64,000 nt of DNA from Microcoleus sp. EPA2 (lineage in GTDB: Bacteria > Cyanobacteriota > Cyanobacteriia > Cyanobacteriales > Microcoleaceae): the NCBI GenBank assembly GCA_020882975.1, contig JAHRFD010000005.1, positions 53,271-117,270 on the forward strand, written 5' to 3'. Position numbers and translations under genes: made by a program. This document shows positions 59,929 to 64,000 of this stretch, in pieces; the stretch's first letter is position 1, and each line of letters opens with the position of its first letter. A model generated the notes under the pieces. That model made no database searches, had not been told where the DNA came from, and saw only the letters and a list, made by a program, of their open reading frames with translations.

Positions 59929-61677
59929 TCATTCCCATAACAGTGCGATCGCCAACCGTACCGCTTCCCCCATCATCGAACAACGAACTCGATCCGATGC
60001 AGTTTTTTCCCAGTGCAGCAACTGTCCCCGAAAACCAGCATCTTGCTTCGCACGCTGAACTATCGCCTGACAAATCACTTTTTTCTGAATCTGTTCAGTC
60101 GGGATACCTTGCTGCTTCAAATAATCCAACAGTCGCTGTACGCTATCTGTGAATTTATCCGGTGTCTGAGACATCAAAATAAAAGAAATCTGGCGCACCA
60201 TTTTTTGATAAATTTCTTGTCTTCTCTGCAACACATCCTGTGGCGGTGGTGGTGGTGGCGGTGGTGGCGGTGGCGGTGGTGGTGATGACGTAGACTGCTC
60301 ATCCCCATTGGTTTCTGCAACGGCCAAGTCTAGCAAACCCAAAATTGCAGTACCCTTAGCTAAAACCTTTTTCAACATATCTGGATAAAGCTCCAAAATG
60401 CGATCGCTCAAAATCTTGCCATTCACCAAACGATTCGCACTCAACCGCAATAAATGCTGCTCCTGGGCCGACTCAAAAAATTGAACATTCAACTTCAGTT
60501 CGCAACTCTCCAACTCCAGCCGCAGCAACGTAAAAATCAAAGCACTCCAATTAGGAGATTCAGCAAAATAGACCTCGACAAGAGAAGTTTCATCTTGATG
60601 GTGCTTCCCAAATTCTCCCAACTCAAAATCCCGATCCACCGGAAAACGATTACCCGGAACTTTCGCAGCATAATCAAACTGATTAAAAACATATCGGCAG
60701 TCAACCTTAGACAAATCTACATCTTGAACTTGCCAATTTTGAATACAACAACCCGTAAGCTGCGCCCCCTCCAGATTCGTCCGAATCAAACGGCACTCGA
60801 TCAAAAAAGCATCTCTTAAATCCGCCTCCGCCAACATCGCATCCATCAAATAAGCACCACTCAAATCAGCCTTCCGCAAATCAGCATTACGCAAATTAGC
60901 TTCACTCAAATCAGCCCGCAGCAAATACACTTGTTGCAAGTTAGTTCGCAGCAAATGTGCCTTTTTAAAACTAGCCTTCAACAGATAAGCACCGGAAAAA
61001 TTAGCTCTACTCAAATCAGCATTATCCAGCACCGCTTCCGTTAAATCAGCCCCAGCCAGGATCGCCCGGTGCAAGTCAGCTTCACTTAGATTTGCCGATC
61101 GCATTTGAGCACCATTGAGATCGGCTTCAATCAAATTTACACCCCTTAAGATTGCCGAGCGCAAATTCGCTTCAACCAAGTGAGCTTCCCGCAAATTAGC
61201 ACCAGTTAAATTAGCACCAACAAGACTAGCACGGTTGAGATTTGCCTCCATCAATTCCGCCCCAATTAACTTAGCCCCGTCGAGTTTAGCCCTTTCCAAA
61301 TTAATTTGGTCTGATTTCACCAAGCTCAAATCCGCCCCGCCCAAATCCGCCTCTTGCAGCACCACCCAATTCATGTCTGCACCTTCGAGACAACACAAAC
61401 GCAAATCCGCCTTCGCCAAATTTGCGCCACTCAAATTAGACTGACTCAGATTCGCCCCTGTGATTACCGCACTGCGGAGATCCGCGCGCCGTAAACAAGC
61501 CCCAATTAACTTAGCATTACTCAAATTTGACCAGCTTAAATTAGCACCAGTCAAATTAGCACCAGTCAGGTCTATTTCTTTCAGGTTGACACCGCTTAAA
61601 CTAGCACCACTGAGGTCAATGTGAGCAAAGTTCCGCTCTCCCTGTTGATAGCGCTGTAAAAATTCCTGTATTTGCAT
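59929..61677 (-). CDS. Large pentapeptide repeat protein with polyproline linker
   Basis: A 582-residue protein. Residues about 17-310 are pentapeptides (A(D/N)LXX) forming one long beta-helix. Residues about 310-460 are not repetitive. Then 14 consecutive prolines (about 467-480, after SSTSS) lead into a C-terminal domain of about 100 residues of no known family. No signal peptide is seen. The GGT/GGC repeats that encode the prolines on the opposite strand lie at 60241-60282 and are a likely site of length change. The C-terminal domain probably acts as the effector and the helix as a binding platform, but the function is not known. Confidence 0.9.
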   Translation of the reverse strand: MQIQEFLQRYQQGERNFAHIDLSGASLSGVNLKEIDLTGANLTGANLSWSNLSNAKLIGACLRRADLRSAVITGANLSQSNLSGANLAKADLRLCCLEGADMNWVVLQEADLGGADLSLVKSDQINLERAKLDGAKLIGAELMEANLNRASLVGANLTGANLREAHLVEANLRSAILRGVNLIEADLNGAQMRSANLSEADLHRAILAGADLTEAVLDNADLSRANFSGAYLLKASFKKAHLLRTNLQQVYLLRADLSEANLRNADLRKADLSGAYLMDAMLAEADLRDAFLIECRLIRTNLEGAQLTGCCIQNWQVQDVDLSKVDCRYVFNQFDYAAKVPGNRFPVDRDFELGEFGKHHQDETSLVEVYFAESPNWSALIFTLLRLELESCELKLNVQFFESAQEQHLLRLSANRLVNGKILSDRILELYPDMLKKVLAKGTAILGLLDLAVAETNGDEQSTSSPPPPPPPPPPPPPPQDVLQRRQEIYQKMVRQISFILMSQTPDKFTDSVQRLLDYLKQQGIPTEQIQKKVICQAIVQRAKQDAGFRGQLLHWEKTASDRVRCSMMGEAVRLAIALLWE

Positions 61678-61843
61678 TCGGCAGATTTGTGGGCTAGCAA
61701 TGAAGGCGTTGTATTACCAGCTTTACCAAAAAGCTGGGTTTAAAGCCCCGTCCTTAGAGGACGGCTTTAATTTAAGTGTAAAGATTTCTTGCAATCCGTC
61801 AGTTTATAGCCACAATTGCTCGTAAGCATGATAAAATCATCCC

Positions 61844-62998
61844 ATGATTGTACTAGAGTTCAAGTTAAAAGGCAAACCACAGCAATACCGGGTCATTGAC
61901 GAAATGATTCGCACAGCTCAGTTTGTCCGAAACAAAGCTCTCAGATACTGGATCGACAATCAGGGAGTTAAATTATCAGACCTGTACAAACAATGTGCCA
62001 TCATGGCGAAAGAGTTTGAATGGGCGGGCAAACTTAACTCAATGGCACGTCAAGCTTCTGCTGAACGTGCCATTTTTGCTATTCAACGTTTCTTCGCTAA
62101 TTGTAAAGCAAAAAAGCCAGGGAAAAAGGGATATCCGCAATTCAAAACGCATACACGTTCCGTAGAATACAAGACATCAGGCTGGGCGCTTTCCACCGAC
62201 AAAAGATCTCTGACTTTCACGGATGGTTTTGCTGCTGGGAAGTTTAAGTTAATTGGCTCTCGTGATTTGCATTTCTCGACGCCCAACGAAATCAAGCGAG
62301 TCAGAGTAATTCATCGTGCCGACGGTTACTATGCTCAGTTCTGTATCAACGTAGAACGAACAGAGGAAGTAGTTCCTACGGGTAAAGCCATTGGCATAGA
62401 TGTAGGGTTAAACCATTTCTTGACGGATAGCAATGGGGAAACGGTGCCAAATCCCCGACATCTTCGTAAAAGTGAAAGAGCTTTAAAACGGTTGCAGAAA
62501 CGGGTTTCTCGGAAAAAGAAAGGTTCTGGCAATCGCAAGAAAGCCATCAATAAGTTAGGCAGAAAACACTTAAAAGTCAGCAGGCAGCGTAAAGACTTCG
62601 CCATCAAAACGGCGTTGTGCGTAGTGAAATCTAGCGATTTCGTAGCCCATGAAGACCTTCAAGTAAGAAACATGGTGAAAAACCATAAACTTGCTAAATG
62701 GATTAGCGATGCAGCATGGTCACAGTTTGCTCAATGGTTGCAATATTTTGGCACAGTGTACGGCAAAATAGTAGTTGCTGTAGCGCCTCAATACACTTCC
62801 CAAGATTGTTCGAGTTGTGGGAATCGCGTTCTCAAATCCCTGTCCGTTAGAACTCATGTTTGCAGTTGCGGTGCGGTATTAGACCGCGACTGCAATGCAG
62901 CGAAGAATATTCTGGCGAAAGGATTGAAACAGGCAGGAATTAATTTAAATACGGTGGGGCACACCGGAATTAACGCTTGGGGACAGACCGACCTCTAG
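61844..62998 (+). CDS. tnpB: TnpB family RNA-guided nuclease
   Basis: A 384-residue TnpB, ancestor of Cas12. The RuvC residues are all visible: Asp186 in AIGIDVGLNHF, Glu270 in VAHEDLQVRN and Asp349 in LDRDCNAAKNIL. The zinc ribbon is C322xxC325 and C340xC342 (CSSCGN, VCSCG). Family-typical RKSERALKRLQKRVSRKKKG (bridge-helix-like) is present. TnpB uses an omega RNA from the right end of its element to cut DNA near a short target motif. The gene is intact, with an ATG start and a plausible site before it, so it is probably active. Confidence 0.95.
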   Translation: MIVLEFKLKGKPQQYRVIDEMIRTAQFVRNKALRYWIDNQGVKLSDLYKQCAIMAKEFEWAGKLNSMARQASAERAIFAIQRFFANCKAKKPGKKGYPQFKTHTRSVEYKTSGWALSTDKRSLTFTDGFAAGKFKLIGSRDLHFSTPNEIKRVRVIHRADGYYAQFCINVERTEEVVPTGKAIGIDVGLNHFLTDSNGETVPNPRHLRKSERALKRLQKRVSRKKKGSGNRKKAINKLGRKHLKVSRQRKDFAIKTALCVVKSSDFVAHEDLQVRNMVKNHKLAKWISDAAWSQFAQWLQYFGTVYGKIVVAVAPQYTSQDCSSCGNRVLKSLSVRTHVCSCGAVLDRDCNAAKNILAKGLKQAGINLNTVGHTGINAWGQTDL

Positions 62999-63080
62999 TC
63001 GTTGGTGGTGACATCAACGGGCAAGTTGACTGGTTGAGCCAAGAATCCCCGCGCGTTCACGCGCCCGGAGTGTCAAAGAT
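62900..63080 (+). ncRNA. Candidate omega RNA (right end of the TnpB element)
   Basis: In this family the guide RNA covers the 3' end of tnpB and the right end. Here that would be about 62900-63080, with the hairpin at 63051-63064 and the GGAGTGTCAAAG end. The guide would be the sequence just past the end. No transcript data are available; the limits are estimates. Confidence 0.4.
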
Positions 63081-63281
63081 TATTCTATATCAAAACAGCA
63101 GCACGAATATTTTAAGATGTCGCGCCTTTAAATTGTCTACTAAAATCGTGGTTAAAAAAGAGTCAAATTCTCTCCCCCTCTCCCTTTTCCCCCTTTTTTC
63201 TCCCTTTGTCTCCCTCTCGCCTCCTGTACCCACACACACTTTAGATGCGTAGCAGTTGACTATTCTCGCCGGAAAATGCTT

Positions 63282-63707
63282 TTACAGAAAGCGCTGCAAT
63301 TCCTGCTGTAAATATTGGCACCATTTAGTCGCTAGAGGAATTTCTGTAAAGGGAACCTGGACAGCAGCAGCATCTTGAGTATCTTTTAACAAAAATTCTA
63401 GGACGATCGGACTTCCAGCACTAGGCGGATTTTCTAAATCTACCACAGAGCCGTTAACTAACACTTGCAGTGACTGCACATTTTTCAAGGAAAAAGTTTG
63501 CAAGTTAACAGGTCCACTGCGAGTAGGCTTTCCCCAGGTTAAACAATCTTCTTGCTGACCAAGCACAGCATAAATATCGTACTTTGCCCGATCGAACTTT
63601 TCGGCCCACACACGATAAGCTTCCAGTTTTTGATACTCGTTCCATCCAGCCCAAGCCAGAAAAATAAAAATTGCTAGCAGTGGCAGCCACATTAAACCTC
63701 TTTCCAT
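63282..63707 (-). CDS. Conserved membrane-anchored hypothetical protein
   Basis: A 141-residue protein with one N-terminal helix (WLPLLAIFIFLAWAGW, residues 7-22) followed by a soluble domain of about 115 residues with two conserved Cys (QQEDCLTWG and ATKWCQYLQ). The family seems conserved in cyanobacteria but I cannot name it. It is preceded by a long heptad repeat tract. The neighbouring plus-strand TnpB is unrelated. Confidence 0.75.
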   Translation of the reverse strand: MERGLMWLPLLAIFIFLAWAGWNEYQKLEAYRVWAEKFDRAKYDIYAVLGQQEDCLTWGKPTRSGPVNLQTFSLKNVQSLQVLVNGSVVDLENPPSAGSPIVLEFLLKDTQDAAAVQVPFTEIPLATKWCQYLQQELQRFL

Positions 63708-63712
63708 ATTAA

Positions 63713-63908
63713 TTGATTGTTGATTGTTGATTGTTGATTGTTGACTGTTGACGGTTGATTGTTGACTGTTGATTGTTGACTGTTGACTGTTGACTGTTGA
63801 TTATCAATTATTGACTAACAACCTATTAAATTGGTATTAACCCATAACCAATAACTATTAACCAATAACTATTAACCAATAACTATTAACTAATAACTAT
63901 TAACTATT
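63713..63908. repeat. Long heptameric repeat tract, two types
   Basis: First about 15 heptads of TTGAYTG with variants (TTGACGG, TTGATTA), then eight or nine heptads alternating ACCAATA and ACTATTA. It spans nearly the whole gap between the 63282 gene and the next minus-strand gene, and overlaps the end of the latter. Confidence 0.85.
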
Positions 63909-64000
63909 AAGGTGACGTGCTCTGCGGGGGGGGTGGCAGTTCAGGTGAGGGTGAGGGAAGCTCCGACGGAGTAGCAGACGGACTTTCCGGCGGTGGCGGA
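63907..64000 (-). CDS. Partial proline-rich protein, C-terminus
   Basis: The reverse strand has an open frame from the window edge to a TAA at 63909-63907, encoding 30 residues that are mostly Pro, Ser and Glu (PPPPESPSATPSELPSPSPE, then LPPPPQSTSP). It is the end of a gene that starts beyond 64000. A Pro/Ser-rich tail suggests an extracellular or linker region. Only the tail is visible, so no function can be given. Confidence 0.6.
   Translation of the reverse strand, partial: PPPPESPSATPSELPSPSPELPPPPQSTSP

Larger units (their letters stand above)
61717..63080 (+). mobile_element. IS200/IS605-type element carrying only tnpB
   Basis: tnpB (61844-62998) is flanked by hairpins: CCAGCTTT paired with AAAGCTGG (61717-61737), then AAAGCCCCGTCCT with AGGACGGCTTT (61742-61767) on the left, and GCGCG-TTCA-CGCGC (63051-63064) near GGAGTGTCAAAG on the right. 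These are the subterminal structures of single-strand transposons of this group. tnpA (Y1 transposase) is absent, so it would need a helper in trans. The outer boundaries are approximate. Confidence 0.8.

Noticed and set aside
60013-60285. Frame with a Trp/Arg-rich end opposite the pentapeptide gene
   Set aside because: The end is the antisense read of the polyproline codons.

Overview
The window reads as chromosomal DNA of a filamentous, non-heterocystous-type cyanobacterium (Oscillatoria/Microcoleus/Phormidium-like). This rests on the very frequent HIP1-type octamer GCGATCGC and its GCGATCG cores, heptameric short tandem repeats between genes, and typical cyanobacterial families: ClpR, 4-Cys Ser/Thr kinase, DUF1995, CIA30/SDR fusion, Uma2, DUF4058, multi-PAS hybrid kinases and a phytochrome. 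No rRNA, tRNA or CRISPR array was recognised. Genus-level placement is inference.

Layout. 0-3 kb: a 92/93-bp tandem repeat, then transaldolase and class I FBPase on the minus strand (carbon metabolism operon running off the left edge). 3-4 kb: a DUF4058 gene flanked by long direct repeats. 4-11 kb: a minus-strand accessory cassette of a sigma-70-like protein, a TPR-CHAT caspase-like protease, a three-helix membrane protein, an abutting unknown protein and a pentapeptide protein. 11-16 kb: thrB carrying an in-frame repeat insertion, two Uma2 genes, a TPR lipoprotein-like/secreted protein and a VWA protein. 15.7-17.8 kb: two catalytically inactive ClpP paralogues followed by an active ClpP. 18-23 kb: J-domain protein, kinase, EI24 membrane protein, ComB and an LpxB-related protein. 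23-33 kb: a 1738-residue hybrid kinase, a REC-kinase hybrid and a TPR-methyltransferase. 32.7-40 kb: a three-domain glycosyltransferase, a GH39-like glycosidase, an RNase A-like secreted toxin with its CdiI-type immunity gene, and RfbF. 40-50 kb: acyl-CoA dehydrogenase-like, cyclase, DUF1995, sugar ABC permease, CIA30/SDR, a phytochrome kinase with a Tyr in place of the phosphoacceptor His, and an SDR. 50-59 kb: an RTX-like protein, an ABC-2 exporter, the nirB/nirD nitrite reductase under a canonical NtcA site, and a HEAT-repeat protein. 59-64 kb: a Dam-type methyltransferase, a large pentapeptide protein with 14 prolines in a row, an IS605-type TnpB element and a conserved membrane-anchored protein.

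How the parts work together. Three modules stand out. (1) The TPR-CHAT protease next to a sigma-like protein and a membrane protein is a plausible protease-controlled signalling or cell-death system. (2) The overlapping RNase A-like toxin and immunity pair looks like a free-standing, Sec-exported version of a CDI toxin. (3) NADH-type nitrite reductase nirBD lies behind an NtcA box, with two repeat elements lodged between nirB and nirD. Intergenic DNA is rich in palindromic and MITE-like repeats, one of which sits in frame inside thrB.
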